A DNA stretch of 64,000 nucleotides from JBNGOQ01 sp050589645 (GCF_050589645.1 NZ_JBNGOQ010000001.1:186001-250000); one strand, 5' to 3'. Counted from the first letter of the stretch, positions 17,553 to 26,638 are shown. Program-made: numbers and translations. Notes: generated by a model not told the origin, from the sequence alone.

Positions 17553-18286
17553 TTAAAAGAGGTTACGCCGTTGGTTATTTGTTGCTCTACCTGCGAGATC
17601 AATGCATCCGGATCTCCTTCGTTTTCCAGGGGGGGATGTACTTTAAAGTGCAAATGGGACCCAATGCCATAGGGAAATTTGCCGTATTGCAACATCTTCC
17701 AGGAATTGTTAATGCTAATGGGTACCAGAAGCGCAGAGGGAGCCTGTTTCATCAGTACCTTTAAGCCTGTGGTCTGAAACTTTTTGGGATGCCCGTCCCT
17801 ACTTCGGGTCCCTTCGGGAAAAATAACCGCACTACGGGTATTTTTCTCAATGTATTTTCCCAGTTTGGAGATTTCGATCAAGGCTTGTCTGCTATCCTTT
17901 CTGTCGATCAGGGCCGAACCCCCGTGCCGTAGGTTGTAAGAGACGCTTGGAATACCTTTGCCCAATTCTATCTTGCTGATAAACTTGGGATGGTGCGCCC
18001 GCATATACCAGATCAAGGGCGGAATATCATTCATGCTCTGATGGTTCACCACAATGATCAACGGCCTGTAGCTGGGAATTTTATGGGGATTTTGAAAGGT
18101 GTAGCGCGTACCTAGGATATGGGTACACCGCATAAGGAGCCAGTTAAGGATACTTACACTTCGCTTATGCGCTTCGTACCCAAAAAGATTGAAGCAGATC
18201 CATTGTATGGGATGAAATAGAACCAAGACCATCCCGAAGAAGATAAAATAGAGCAGGGTAAGTGGGTAGGCCAAAAGTTTTCGCAT
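17549..18286 (-). CDS. 1-acyl-sn-glycerol-3-phosphate acyltransferase family protein (PlsC)
   Basis: 245-residue membrane-anchored acyltransferase. It has an N-terminal hydrophobic anchor (LLAYPLTLLYFIFFGMVLVLF), the catalytic NHQSMND motif (NHx4D type, about residue 80) and FPEGTRSRDG (about 158), the phosphate-binding block. Members transfer a fatty acyl chain to lysophosphatidic acid in phospholipid synthesis; related enzymes acylate other lipids such as ornithine lipids, so exact substrate is open. First gene of a two-gene unit with the HD hydrolase, 74 nt after the bacilliredoxin stop and beyond its terminator. Confidence 0.88.
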   Translation of the reverse strand: MRKLLAYPLTLLYFIFFGMVLVLFHPIQWICFNLFGYEAHKRSVSILNWLLMRCTHILGTRYTFQNPHKIPSYRPLIIVVNHQSMNDIPPLIWYMRAHHPKFISKIELGKGIPSVSYNLRHGGSALIDRKDSRQALIEISKLGKYIEKNTRSAVIFPEGTRSRDGHPKKFQTTGLKVLMKQAPSALLVPISINNSWKMLQYGKFPYGIGSHLHFKVHPPLENEGDPDALISQVEQQITNGVTSFK

Positions 18287-18299
18287 GCTACAAAAATAA

Positions 18300-18325
18300 A
18301 AAACCGCCCCTAACGGAACGGTTTT
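18300..18325 (-). terminator. Rho-independent terminator of the bacilliredoxin gene
   Basis: AAAACCG and CGGTTTT arms (7 bp) flank a 12-nt loop. Read on the minus strand, the stem is followed by a T-rich run (TTTATTTTT). It lies 36-60 nt past the bacilliredoxin stop codon. Confidence 0.65.
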
Positions 18326-18360
18326 CCAGTATAATCTTTTACGTTTTCTTCTGTTGGCCC

Positions 18361-18771
18361 TTAACAGAACTCGTTGTAGGCCTCTGTAAGGTTCTCCGCG
18401 ATCATCTCAGCAGGCCTTCCCTCGATATGATGCCGTTCTATCATGTGCACCAACTCACCGTTCTTAAAGAGGGCCATACTAGGGGACGAGGGTGGAAACG
18501 GAACCATTAGGTTCCTTGCCGCATCCACGGCCTCCGTATCCACTCCCGCAAACACGGTTACTAAATGCTCCGGTCTTTTGTCGTTTTGTAGGCTGAGTTT
18601 TGCCGCAGGCCGGGCGTTGGCCGCGGCACAACCGCAAACAGAGTTTACCACCACCAGGGTAGTTCCCTCTTGGTTGATCGCTTTTTCGACCGTTTCGGCC
18701 GTATATAATTCTTCAAACCCGGCAGATGCCAAGTCCTCTCTCATAGGTTTTACCAATTCCGCAGGATACAT
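18361..18771 (-). CDS. BrxA/BrxB family bacilliredoxin (YphP/YqiW)
   Basis: 136-residue thioredoxin-fold protein, the usual length of the family. The active-site motif is CGC in VVNSVCGCAAANARP (Cys46 and Cys48). Bacilliredoxins remove bacillithiol from mixed disulfides on proteins in organisms that make that thiol; several Bacteroidota have it. Nothing else from that pathway is in the window. The gene is followed by its own terminator and appears monocistronic. Confidence 0.92.
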   Translation of the reverse strand: MYPAELVKPMREDLASAGFEELYTAETVEKAINQEGTTLVVVNSVCGCAAANARPAAKLSLQNDKRPEHLVTVFAGVDTEAVDAARNLMVPFPPSSPSMALFKNGELVHMIERHHIEGRPAEMIAENLTEAYNEFC

Positions 18772-18876
18772 AGTCTATCTTTTATTTTTTGAATATTGTA
18801 CAAAGGTAACTAATTTGTCGCATTTTTATTATAGGCCTTAACTTTTCGTTGGCCCTTCTTTTCTTGCCTAAAATCA

Positions 18877-18884
18877 TATCTTTG
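18877..18884 (+). promoter_or_regulatory. -7 element of the TerB-DnaJ gene
   Basis: TATCTTTG matches the consensus TAnnTTTG exactly, 32 nt before the ATG. A -33 element is less clear (T-rich segment near 18856-18866). Confidence 0.45.
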
Positions 18885-18916
18885 GCGGGCAAAGAATCAA
18901 AAAATGCATCGGAGGT

Positions 18917-19654
18917 ATGATTAAATGGTTTGCGGCCATCCTGGGATATATGTTTTTTAGGTTTCCTGGAGCTATTTTGGGCTTTTTGGTGGGAAGCTTT
19001 ATCGACAATCTGAGCGGGGGCTCTCGGGGCAGGGGCGGTAGCGTTTTTCAGGATATTACCCGGCAGAAGGTGTCCCCGGCCGATTTTGAGCTTAATCTGT
19101 TGTCCTTATGTTCCATCGTTATAAAGGCAGATGGCCAGGTAAGCCAGCGCGAACTCGATTATGTGCGGCAGTATTTCCTAAGCACCTATGGGAAGGAAAG
19201 GGCCAATGCCATTTTTAGAACCTTCAATGAGGTAATTAAAAATCGGGAGGTGTCCGCCCAGCGCATTTGCACCTATCTCAACCAACGTACCCGATATGAA
19301 GTTCGGTTGCAGCTCTTGCATTTTTTGTTTGGAATAGCCCAGGCAGATGGTCAGGTAAGCACGCCGGAAATAGATAAAATATGGGAAATAGCCGGCTTTT
19401 TAAGGGTCGGGCGGAGCGACTTTGAAAGTATCAAGGCCATGTTCATCAAGTCTGCGGATACCGCCTATAAGATTTTGGAAATTCAAAAATCGGCCTCTGA
19501 TGATGAAGTAAAGAAAGCCTACCGCACCATGGCGAAGAAATACCATCCGGATAGGGTAAATACGGAAAATGAGGCAATAAAGAGAGGGGCCGAGGAAAAG
19601 TTTAAGCAGGTGCAGAAGGCCTACGAGAAAATCCAAAATGAAAGAGGGCTCTAA
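18917..19654 (+). CDS. TerB-like and DnaJ domain co-chaperone (DjlA-like)
   Basis: 245 residues. The N-terminus is one hydrophobic segment with glycines (WFAAILGYMFFRFPGAILGFLVGSF), like the membrane anchor of DjlA. Residues ~45-165 are a helical TerB-like domain with two acidic Ca/metal-type loops (VIKADGQVSQREL and IAQADGQVSTPEI). The C-terminal J domain has the HPD tripeptide in KKYHPDRVN (about residue 213) that stimulates DnaK ATPase. It is likely a membrane-anchored co-chaperone for DnaK. GGAGG directly abuts the start, too close for normal spacing. HupE follows 39 nt later. Confidence 0.9.
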   Translation: MIKWFAAILGYMFFRFPGAILGFLVGSFIDNLSGGSRGRGGSVFQDITRQKVSPADFELNLLSLCSIVIKADGQVSQRELDYVRQYFLSTYGKERANAIFRTFNEVIKNREVSAQRICTYLNQRTRYEVRLQLLHFLFGIAQADGQVSTPEIDKIWEIAGFLRVGRSDFESIKAMFIKSADTAYKILEIQKSASDDEVKKAYRTMAKKYHPDRVNTENEAIKRGAEEKFKQVQKAYEKIQNERGL

Positions 19655-19693
19655 GGAAAGCGCTCCTATATTAGACAATATAAACGATTAGAC

Positions 19694-20278
19694 ATGCAGG
19701 AATTTTGGTTTTACATTGAGTTGGGCTTGGATCATGTACTGGATTTTAGCGCTTACGATCATATTTTATTTTTGGCGGCCCTGGCCCTTCCATTTACCTT
19801 TAGGGAATGGAAAAAGGTGGTCATTCTGGCTACCGTTTTTACCGTGGCACATTGCCTGTCCTTGGCCCTATCGGTGTACGAAACTGTAACCGTTGCGGTG
19901 AACTGGATAGAGTTTCTCATTCCGGTGACCATTTTCCTCACGGCCCTGTTCAATCTATTTTATGTGAAGAGGGGAACAAAGGTCGGGAAGGCGGGTGTTC
20001 ATCTTTGGGCCACTGCTTTTTTTGGATTGATCCACGGTTTTGGGTTTTCCAACTATTTCAAGATGTTGATGGCAGAGGAGGAAAACAAGGGTTTGCCCCT
20101 GCTGGGATTTGCTACTGGAATAGAACTTTCACAGGTGCTGATCATTCTTTTGATTTTGGCGCTGGCTTACGTGCTACAGTCAATTGTAAAGGTGAAACAG
20201 GCCGTCTTTATCGTGATCTTCTCCATAATTGTCATGATTATGACAATACCAATGATGGTTAGTACGTTCCCTTTATAG
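19694..20278 (+). CDS. HupE/UreJ family membrane protein
   Basis: 194-residue protein with about six membrane spans. Histidine-bearing segments typical of the HupE/UreJ family are present: GLDHVLDFSAYDHILFLAAL near the N-terminus, FTVAHCLSLAL, and FGLIHGFGFS. Family members are proposed Ni, Co or other metal permeases linked to hydrogenase or urease. Neither enzyme is encoded here, so the transported metal is unknown. It follows the TerB-DnaJ gene on the same strand. Confidence 0.85.
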   Translation: MQEFWFYIELGLDHVLDFSAYDHILFLAALALPFTFREWKKVVILATVFTVAHCLSLALSVYETVTVAVNWIEFLIPVTIFLTALFNLFYVKRGTKVGKAGVHLWATAFFGLIHGFGFSNYFKMLMAEEENKGLPLLGFATGIELSQVLIILLILALAYVLQSIVKVKQAVFIVIFSIIVMIMTIPMMVSTFPL

Positions 20279-20306
20279 AATTTCACTAAAAATTAACCGT
20301 TTAGGG

Positions 20307-20337
20307 TTGTAGGAATTTTACAAAGCGGGTATCTTAG
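20307..20337 (+). promoter_or_regulatory. Promoter of the dCMP deaminase gene
   Basis: TTG (20307-20309), 20 nt, then TATCTTAG (20330-20337) fits the Bacteroidota spacing well, with one mismatch in the -7 element. Transcription would begin near 20344, about 10 nt before the chosen ATG. Confidence 0.5.
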
Positions 20338-20354
20338 TGGTTTGCCAATTGTGG

Positions 20355-20792
20355 ATGAAGGAAAGTAAACAGCAGAAGTACGACCAAGCCTATTTGCGGA
20401 TGGCCCAGGAGTGGGGAAAACTATCCTATTGCAAGCGCAAGCAAGTAGGGGCTATTATCGTAAGGGACCGCATGATCATTTCCGATGGGTACAACGGCAC
20501 GCCCACGGGGTTCGAGAATATTTGCGAAGACGATGAAGGATACACCAAGTGGTATGTGCTTCACGCCGAGGCCAATGCAATCTCCAAGGTAGCCTCCTCT
20601 ACCCAGTCCTGTGAAGGGGCCACCTTGTACATTACCTTGTCCCCATGCAGGGAATGCAGCAAACTAATTCATCAATCTGGCATAAAACGTGTGGTATATC
20701 AGCGAGCGTACAAGGATAATTCAGGACTGAACTTCTTGGAAAAGGCAGGTATTTCCGTAACACATATGCCCTTGCAGGAACAGTTTTTTTAA
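20355..20792 (+). CDS. dCMP deaminase family protein (ComEB-like)
   Basis: 145-residue zinc-dependent cytidine/deoxycytidylate deaminase. Zinc ligands and the catalytic Glu are in LHAEANAI (HAE) and LSPCRECSKL (PCxxC). The TPTGFENIC segment and the SDGYNGTP loop are typical of dCMP deaminases that feed dUMP to thymidylate synthesis. The ATG at 20355 is chosen because an upstream GTG at 20337 lies within the predicted -7 element. CtpA-like protease follows 13 nt later, so the two share a transcript. Confidence 0.88.
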   Translation: MKESKQQKYDQAYLRMAQEWGKLSYCKRKQVGAIIVRDRMIISDGYNGTPTGFENICEDDEGYTKWYVLHAEANAISKVASSTQSCEGATLYITLSPCRECSKLIHQSGIKRVVYQRAYKDNSGLNFLEKAGISVTHMPLQEQFF

Positions 20793-20805
20793 TAATGCCC
20801 CATTT

Positions 20806-22431
20806 ATGAAAAGAATATACAGCTATATCTGGCCCACCGTTATTGCCTTGGCATTGGCCCTAGGAATCTTTATTGGGGGCAAGCTACATTTTAACGATTC
20901 GCCGGAAAAATTGTTCACTACCAATTCCAAAAAGGACAAGCTTAACCGACTTATCGATTATATCGATTATGAATATGTGGACGAAATAGATACCGATAGC
21001 ATTGTAGATGTTACGGTGAATAATATTTTGGACAAGTTGGACCCGCATTCGGTCTATATTTCGAAAAAGGAAATGAACCGGGTTTCGGAGAACATGAAAG
21101 GGGACTTCGTAGGCATCGGCATCAGTTTTTACAAATATCGCGATACCATTGCCGTAATACGCACTATTGAGAATGGCCCTAGTTTTCTCAAAGGCATCCA
21201 ACCGGGAGACCGCATTCTGATGGCCAATAAGGATACCCTTTACGGAAAAAGATTGCCAGATGAGGTCATCGTGGACAAGCTTAAGGGAAAAGAGGGTACC
21301 CCCGTAAAACTCAAGGTGTTCCGCAAAGAGGAAAACAAACTGTTCACGGTAACGGTAAGACGAGACCGTATTCCGCTTAAAAGCGTGGAGGCCCATTATA
21401 TGCTTACCCCCGAAATGGGATATATAAAGGTAAACCGTTTTGCAGAGACTACCTACAAGGAGTTTAAGGCGGCCCTGAGGAGCCTACAGCGGCAAGGGGC
21501 AAAGAAATTGGCCCTGGACCTACGGGATAATCCGGGAGGTTACTTGGGTATAGCCGAGCAAATGTGCGACGAATTCTTGAAGGAGGGCAAACTCATTTTG
21601 TTTACCAAGAACAAGAAGGGAAAAATAGAGAAGATCTATGCAACGGACAAAGGCAGTTTTGAGGATAAGCCCATCTATGTGCTGATCAATGAGCGATCGG
21701 CCTCAGCCAGCGAGATCATTGCCGGGGCGTTGCAGGACAATGACATAGGTACTATAGTGGGAAGACGTTCCTTTGGAAAGGGATTGGTACAGCGCGAGAT
21801 GGAACTGGGCGATGGTTCCGCGGTACGGCTTACGGTTTCAAGATATTATACCCCTACCGGACGCTCCATCCAAAAAACATATAAAAATGGGAGCAAGGAT
21901 TATTATCAGAAATTTACAGATCGGTACCACAGTGGGGAACTGATTTCGGTAGATAGCATAAAAGTGGCCGACTCCCTAAAATTTACCACCCCAAAGGGAA
22001 AGGTGGTCTATGGCGGTGGCGGCATTATCCCCGACGTTTTTGTTCCCATTGGCACCAATGAGGAAGAGGCCGTGGAAAGCATGGAGAGCCGAGGGTACCT
22101 TGCACGTTTTATATTTGACCATCTCGAAGAGGACCGTACCCGTTATGACGGATATACCCAGCGAGAATTTATCGAGAATTTCAAAGTAGACGATATCCTG
22201 TTCGAGTCCTTTGTGGACTATTTCATCGCCAGAAAATTGAAAATGGATTATTACGCCATGGAGGATAAGATAAAACTGTATCTTAAGGCCGTGTTGGCAG
22301 AACAGTTGTTCTCACCAAACACCCATGCCCAGATTATAGGTACTGGAGATGTTATGCTCCAGAAAGTTATTGCCCTGGACAGACCTACGGTTAACCAACA
22401 GGAGGCCGAACGGATCGAGGCGAAAAACTAA
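20806..22431 (+). CDS. S41 family C-terminal processing peptidase (CtpA-like)
   Basis: 541-residue periplasmic serine protease. It begins with an N-terminal anchor or uncleaved signal (YIWPTVIALALALGIFIGG). The PDZ domain, with ENGPSFLKGIQPGDRILMAN, covers residues ~95-180. The catalytic domain holds the Ser in NERSASASEIIAGAL (about 300) and the general-base Lys in RRSFGKGLVQ (about 325). Members trim C-termini of envelope proteins. The C-terminal ~120 residues are an extra helical domain common in Bacteroidota homologues. Its last codons overlap a convergent small gene by 4 nt. Confidence 0.92.
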   Translation: MKRIYSYIWPTVIALALALGIFIGGKLHFNDSPEKLFTTNSKKDKLNRLIDYIDYEYVDEIDTDSIVDVTVNNILDKLDPHSVYISKKEMNRVSENMKGDFVGIGISFYKYRDTIAVIRTIENGPSFLKGIQPGDRILMANKDTLYGKRLPDEVIVDKLKGKEGTPVKLKVFRKEENKLFTVTVRRDRIPLKSVEAHYMLTPEMGYIKVNRFAETTYKEFKAALRSLQRQGAKKLALDLRDNPGGYLGIAEQMCDEFLKEGKLILFTKNKKGKIEKIYATDKGSFEDKPIYVLINERSASASEIIAGALQDNDIGTIVGRRSFGKGLVQREMELGDGSAVRLTVSRYYTPTGRSIQKTYKNGSKDYYQKFTDRYHSGELISVDSIKVADSLKFTTPKGKVVYGGGGIIPDVFVPIGTNEEEAVESMESRGYLARFIFDHLEEDRTRYDGYTQREFIENFKVDDILFESFVDYFIARKLKMDYYAMEDKIKLYLKAVLAEQLFSPNTHAQIIGTGDVMLQKVIALDRPTVNQQEAERIEAKN

Positions 22432-22631
22432 TCCTCGTCCACTTTTTTCTGAATTTTCTTGGAAGCAATGAAAATGAGCAGCAACACAATGGCGCAAAGT
22501 GAGGCCAATATCCCAATAATGGCTATGATGCTATCGCCCTGAAGGGGGTTTTCAAAATCGACCAAGGTCACGTTATACGCAATAAGCCCCAGCGCAAAGA
22601 GTACAAGAAGTATAGAAAGTGTTTTGTTCAT
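22428..22631 (-). CDS. Small two-span membrane protein, unknown function
   Basis: 67 residues with two hydrophobic helices (LSILLVLFALGLIAYNVTLV and SIIAIIGILASLCAIVLLLIFIA) and a lysine-rich tail (SKKIQKKVDED). No family recognised, but the hairpin-membrane layout and clean start suggest a real gene. It overlaps the protease gene tail to tail by 4 nt and lies 30 nt downstream of marC on the same strand, so it is probably co-transcribed with it. Confidence 0.65.
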   Translation of the reverse strand: MNKTLSILLVLFALGLIAYNVTLVDFENPLQGDSIIAIIGILASLCAIVLLLIFIASKKIQKKVDED

Positions 22632-22661
22632 AACAGCAACTTTATATTTTGGTCCAAAAGC

Positions 22662-23234
22662 CTAAAGGAGTTGATTGATGTTCGTAGCAAAAAGCTTTAC
22701 GGCAATGGCCAGCAGAATGACCCCAAAAATCTTGCGAATGACCCCGAGGCCAATCCTGCCCAGCAGGTTTCCGATTCTTCGGGAGGATTTAAGTACAAGA
22801 TACACAAAAATAATATTCACAATGATGGCCACTACGATGTTTTGTACGGCATATTCGGCACGTAGTGAAAGGATAGAGGTAAGGGTGCCGGCCCCTGCGA
22901 TCAAGGGAAAGGCGATGGGAACCACAGAAGCACTTTCAGGAGCGTCGTCCTTGTAGAGCGATATTCCCAAGATCATTTCTATGGCCAAAAAGAAAATGAT
23001 AAAAGCACCAGCCACGGCAAAGGAATTAACATCGATACCGATCAAACTCAAAATACGCTCCCCGACGAACAAAAAGGCCACCATGATAAAAGCGGCCACT
23101 ATGGAGGCCTTTTCCGATTGTATGTGCCCTACCTTGTTGCGCAGACCAATAATAACGGGAACACTGCCCAAGATGTCGATCACGGCAAAAAGGACCATAC
23201 TGGCCGTGGCGATCTCCTTAAAATTGAAACTCAT
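22662..23234 (-). CDS. MarC family integral membrane protein
   Basis: 190-residue protein with six predicted spans, the family norm. Typical segments are FAVIDILGSVPVIIGL, VAGAFIIFFLAIEMILG, PIAFPLIAGAGTLTSIL and the late FGVILLAIAVKLF. MarC/UPF0056 proteins were named for antibiotic resistance but their role remains unclear; some relatives are amino-acid transporters. A TAAATTTG (TAnnTTTG) -7 match on the minus strand at 23258-23265 lies just upstream. Confidence 0.9.
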   Translation of the reverse strand: MSFNFKEIATASMVLFAVIDILGSVPVIIGLRNKVGHIQSEKASIVAAFIMVAFLFVGERILSLIGIDVNSFAVAGAFIIFFLAIEMILGISLYKDDAPESASVVPIAFPLIAGAGTLTSILSLRAEYAVQNIVVAIIVNIIFVYLVLKSSRRIGNLLGRIGLGVIRKIFGVILLAIAVKLFATNINQLL

Positions 23235-23257
23235 CCGACTTGTATTAAATTTCGCGG

Positions 23258-23265
23258 CAAATTTA
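23258..23265 (-). promoter_or_regulatory. -7 element of marC
   Basis: TAAATTTG on the minus strand matches TAnnTTTG exactly, 23 nt before the marC start. No clear -33 TTTG was found at the expected distance. Confidence 0.4.
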
Positions 23266-23332
23266 CGTTATAAAGCGGGTTTTTGGATGTTTTAAATGGA
23301 AAATAAATCCTGCGGTTTAGCAGCCGATCAAG

Positions 23333-23340
23333 TATCTTTG
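23333..23340 (+). promoter_or_regulatory. -7 element of the DUF3109 gene
   Basis: TATCTTTG is an exact TAnnTTTG match ending 18 nt before the ATG. This gives a very short leader. Confidence 0.45.
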
Positions 23341-23358
23341 CACTCATTGACATAGCAT

Positions 23359-23931
23359 ATGTTTCAATTAGGAAAAACCATACTATCCGAGGAGATTTTG
23401 GAGCAGGATTTTGTGTGCAATCTAAGTGCGTGCAAAGGGGCTTGCTGTGTGGATGGTGAGGCCGGTGCTCCCCTGGAAGACAGGGAGACCCAGATTTTGA
23501 TCGATATCTATCAGGACGTAAAGCCTTTTTTGAGGGAAGAGGGCAGAGCGGCCATTGAAGCCCAGGGAGCCTTTGTCAAGGGCGAAGACGGAGAGTGGGA
23601 AACTCCCCTGGTAGATGGAAGTGAGTGTGCCTATGTGGTCTTTTCAGAAAACGGCACCGCCAAATGCGGTATAGAGGAAGCGTATAACAACGGAGCTATA
23701 GGATGGAAAAAACCGGTTTCCTGCCACCTCTATCCGGTACGGGTAAAAGAATACACCCAACTTACCGCAGTGAACTACCATAAATGGGAAATATGCGATC
23801 CCGCCTGCCATCTGGGAGCAAGCCTAAAGGTGCCCATTTATAAATTTGTGAAGGACGCCCTGATCCGCAAGTTTGGGAAAGCCTGGTACGGTGAACTGGA
23901 AGAGGTTGCCAAGGCACATGCTAAACAGTAG
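23359..23931 (+). CDS. DUF3109 family cysteine-rich protein
   Basis: 190-residue cytoplasmic protein of the DUF3109 family. It carries eight or more conserved Cys: FVCNLSACKGACCVDGEAG near the N-terminus, then SECAYVV, AKCGIEEAY, SCHLYPVRV and ICDPACHLG. The CxxxxxCxxxCC start and CHLYP motif recall YkgJ-type zinc/iron-chelate-binding proteins, suggesting bound Zn or an Fe-S cluster. Function unknown. Its 3' end overlaps the TPR kinase gene tail to tail by 11 nt. Confidence 0.85.
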   Translation: MFQLGKTILSEEILEQDFVCNLSACKGACCVDGEAGAPLEDRETQILIDIYQDVKPFLREEGRAAIEAQGAFVKGEDGEWETPLVDGSECAYVVFSENGTAKCGIEEAYNNGAIGWKKPVSCHLYPVRVKEYTQLTAVNYHKWEICDPACHLGASLKVPIYKFVKDALIRKFGKAWYGELEEVAKAHAKQ

Positions 23932-25879
23932 GAATCCGCAACACCACCTTTGTCCCTTGGGGCTCGCCGTCTTCATCATAAAGGTCTACAATTTTCACAT
24001 CAAAGGAATTTTCGTAATCCTTGGAGAAGTTGGCCAAACGTTCCTTGGTAATATCGATCCCGACAGATTTCCGTTTTAGCACCTTTCTTTGCTTGATTTT
24101 TTCGGCCACTTCCCGCCCTACACCGTTATCCATAATGGAAATATCAATAAACTGCTGGTCCCCTCGGTCAATGTGAATGGATACAGACTTGTCCCCCTCC
24201 TTGGACGAAAGGCCATGCCATAGCGCATTTTCCAAAAAGGGCTGCAATATTAGGGAGGGGATTTTGATGGTGTGTGGGTCCAGGTCATCGCTAATATGGA
24301 TCTCAAAATTGATTTCATTGGAAAAGCGGATATTTTCAATGTTCATATAGAGCTCCACGGTTTCCAGTTCCTCTGCCAAGGGGATTTCTTTTAGGGAAGA
24401 GGCTTCAAGGATCTTGCGCACCAGTTTTGAAAACTTGTTCAGGTAATGTACCGCGTTCTTTTGTTCGTTGTTGATAATGTAAAGTTTGATGGAATTCAGG
24501 GAATTGAACAAAAAATGCGGATTCATTTGGCTTCGCAGCATACTTTGTTCCAAGGTCAATACCTTTTTTTCGTTCTTAAGCTGATATTGTCGGTACAGAA
24601 TATAGAGTATTCCGGCCATCAAGGCTAGGGCAAAACCGCCTACCAGCAGGGACGTGCGGTTCTTTCGCAATTTTAATTTAACGATCTCATTTTCTTTGGC
24701 CAGAACTTCAATTTGATTGCTTTTTTTCTCCGTATCATAGCGGATGATCATATCGTTCACATAGCGCAGGTTGAGCTCGTTGGTCACTTTTTCATCAAAT
24801 AGCTCGGCTTTTTTGTAGTATTCAAAGGCGTTTTTAAAGTCGCCCTTGCGATCGGCCAGGTCAGATAACAGCGTATAACTCTTGGAGATGCTTCTGGGGA
24901 AGTTGTACTTGTTGGCGATGTCCAAACCTTGGAGCAGTCTTTTTTCCGCGGCATCGTATTGTTTTAAATGCATCAGGGCCCAACCCAAGTTAACGTAGAC
25001 CAGGGAAGTAACATGCATGTCGCGGGTGGCTTCGGAAGCCACCAGGGCCGGCTCCAGGATTTGGAGCGCCTCTTGGGGCTTATTTTGTTTAATGAACACC
25101 TGCGCAATACTGTTCAAACAGATGACCTGGCCTACTTCGGAGGCGATTTCCTTGTCGTATTCCAGCGCGATCTGGTAACTTTCCAGTGCTTCCTCCAGTT
25201 TGCCCTGTTCTTCCAAGCATTCCCCGATGTTCTGATAGTTTACCGCCAAGCCACGGATATTGCCGAGCTCTTCTTCCAGTTTCATGGACCTTCTGAATTG
25301 TGCGATTGCCAAATCGTACTGTTTCAGCGTTTGGTAAATGTTACCGATGCTGTTCAGGGATACATTGATGCTCCTCTTTATTCCAATGGAAGGATTTTCA
25401 ATGGTCTCTGCCAGTTCCAAGGCTTCTTGGTTGTAGTCCAGTGCGGTCTTTATGGCATCGTTTCTTCTATAGACCACCCCGAGCATGTTGAGGCTAAAAA
25501 CGCGAAATTCAATATTATCGGCTTCAATGGCCGCCTCCAAGGCTTCCTTGTGTAAACTTACCGCCTTTACGTATTGTGAGATGTTTCGGTATTTGGTGCC
25601 CAGTTGGTTTAGGGCGTAGGATTGCCCGTCCAAATAGTTTTGTTCCGCACTGGCCCTTACAAAATAGTACATGAGCAGCGTATCCCGCCTATTGGGCCTT
25701 AGCACGGCATCGAGCTCGCGATAAGTGCGTGGGGCGGCTTGGATGAGCGAGTCTACCTGATCTACAAATTCTTGGGGGATGTTCTGTGCATTTCCAAAAT
25801 GGAAGGAAAGAAAAATGAGCAGGGAAAGAAGGGACCTCCTTGGAATTGCGTTTTTCTTTGGGGGGAATTTCCTGATCAT
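23921..25879 (-). CDS. TPR-containing LytS-type sensor histidine kinase
   Basis: 652 residues. A signal/anchor lies at the N-terminus (SLLSLLIFLSFHFGNAQ). Roughly residues 60-370 are tetratricopeptide repeats (for example LNMLGVVYRRN, YQNIGECLEEQGKLEEAL, YVNLGWALMHLKQYDAA). One span follows (LLVGGFALALMAGILYILY, about 405-427), then a coiled linker and a His_kinase domain with MNPHFLFNSLNSIKLYI (His near 455). The ATP-binding domain has FLENALWHGL and DNGVGREVAEK. This periplasmic-TPR layout is common in Bacteroidota; the signal is unknown. It shares an operon with the LytTR regulator 24 nt upstream and is the likely partner. Confidence 0.92.
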   Translation of the reverse strand: MIRKFPPKKNAIPRRSLLSLLIFLSFHFGNAQNIPQEFVDQVDSLIQAAPRTYRELDAVLRPNRRDTLLMYYFVRASAEQNYLDGQSYALNQLGTKYRNISQYVKAVSLHKEALEAAIEADNIEFRVFSLNMLGVVYRRNDAIKTALDYNQEALELAETIENPSIGIKRSINVSLNSIGNIYQTLKQYDLAIAQFRRSMKLEEELGNIRGLAVNYQNIGECLEEQGKLEEALESYQIALEYDKEIASEVGQVICLNSIAQVFIKQNKPQEALQILEPALVASEATRDMHVTSLVYVNLGWALMHLKQYDAAEKRLLQGLDIANKYNFPRSISKSYTLLSDLADRKGDFKNAFEYYKKAELFDEKVTNELNLRYVNDMIIRYDTEKKSNQIEVLAKENEIVKLKLRKNRTSLLVGGFALALMAGILYILYRQYQLKNEKKVLTLEQSMLRSQMNPHFLFNSLNSIKLYIINNEQKNAVHYLNKFSKLVRKILEASSLKEIPLAEELETVELYMNIENIRFSNEINFEIHISDDLDPHTIKIPSLILQPFLENALWHGLSSKEGDKSVSIHIDRGDQQFIDISIMDNGVGREVAEKIKQRKVLKRKSVGIDITKERLANFSKDYENSFDVKIVDLYDEDGEPQGTKVVLRIPTV

Positions 25880-25903
25880 TAGGGAAAATTGCTTAAAGCG
25901 GGA

Positions 25904-26638
25904 TTAGAGCAAATCCAAAAAATCGGATTTTTTTTGCCTGGATACCGGTATTTTGTGATTGGACTGCAAAACAACATATCCATCTGTTTTAAGAAATTCT
26001 TTTATTTTATTGAGGTTGATTATGTAGGAATTGTGGATTCTGAAAAAAGAATCCTGGGGTAGGAGCTCGTTTACTTCCTTTAGTTTTTTGGTAAGTACAA
26101 TTTTATGTCCGTCAGCCAAATAAATGGTACTGTAATTACCATCCGATTCGGCATATAGGATATCATCACTTTCCAGAAAGACCAGTTTGCCATCCGTGTT
26201 GATGGTAATTTTCTTATGTATGGAATTGGAATTGAAATTCAGCAAAATTTTTTCCAAGCGCTCCGCCGTATAATTTTTGGAGTTGTATTTTCTGATTTTT
26301 ACAATGGTGTCTTTCAGATCGTCCGTATCAATGGGTTTTAGGAGATAATCTATCGCCTCGTTCTTTAGGGCTTTTATGGCGTACTGGTTGTAGGCGGTGG
26401 TGATGACCACGGGAAAATTTTTATTGTTCAGTTTTTGAATAAACTGAAAACCATCCATGGTGGGCATTTCAATGTCCAAGAAGAGACAGTCGGGCGAATT
26501 CTTTTCCAAATGCGCCAGGGCCTCAAAAGGGTCCGTAAAGGAGGCAACCACGTTGATTTCATCGCTAAAGTTGGTCAGCTCCCATGAAAGACTCTGGAGG
26601 GCCTTAATTTCATCATCTACTATAACTGCTTCTAACAT
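25904..26638 (-). CDS. LytTR family response regulator
   Basis: 244-residue response regulator. The receiver domain (1-120) has the acidic pocket VDDE (about 7-10), phospho-Asp55 in CLFLDIEMPTMDG, the Thr in VVITTAYNQYA and the Lys in YLLKPID. Residues ~135-244 are a LytTR DNA-binding domain (ILYAESDGNYSTIYL, FFRIHNSYIINLNKI, IPVSRQKK). It follows the class that binds paired ~9-bp direct repeats; a matching repeat lies in the divergent intergenic region 230 nt upstream of its start. The partner kinase gene is directly downstream. Confidence 0.93.
   Translation of the reverse strand: MLEAVIVDDEIKALQSLSWELTNFSDEINVVASFTDPFEALAHLEKNSPDCLFLDIEMPTMDGFQFIQKLNNKNFPVVITTAYNQYAIKALKNEAIDYLLKPIDTDDLKDTIVKIRKYNSKNYTAERLEKILLNFNSNSIHKKITINTDGKLVFLESDDILYAESDGNYSTIYLADGHKIVLTKKLKEVNELLPQDSFFRIHNSYIINLNKIKEFLKTDGYVVLQSNHKIPVSRQKKSDFLDLL

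Noticed and set aside
22428..23931. Tail-to-tail gene overlaps (4 nt and 11 nt) as a sign of frameshifts or sequencing errors
   Set aside because: The proteins on both sides have complete, family-typical C-termini; small convergent overlaps recur in this genome (also at 58671-58674).
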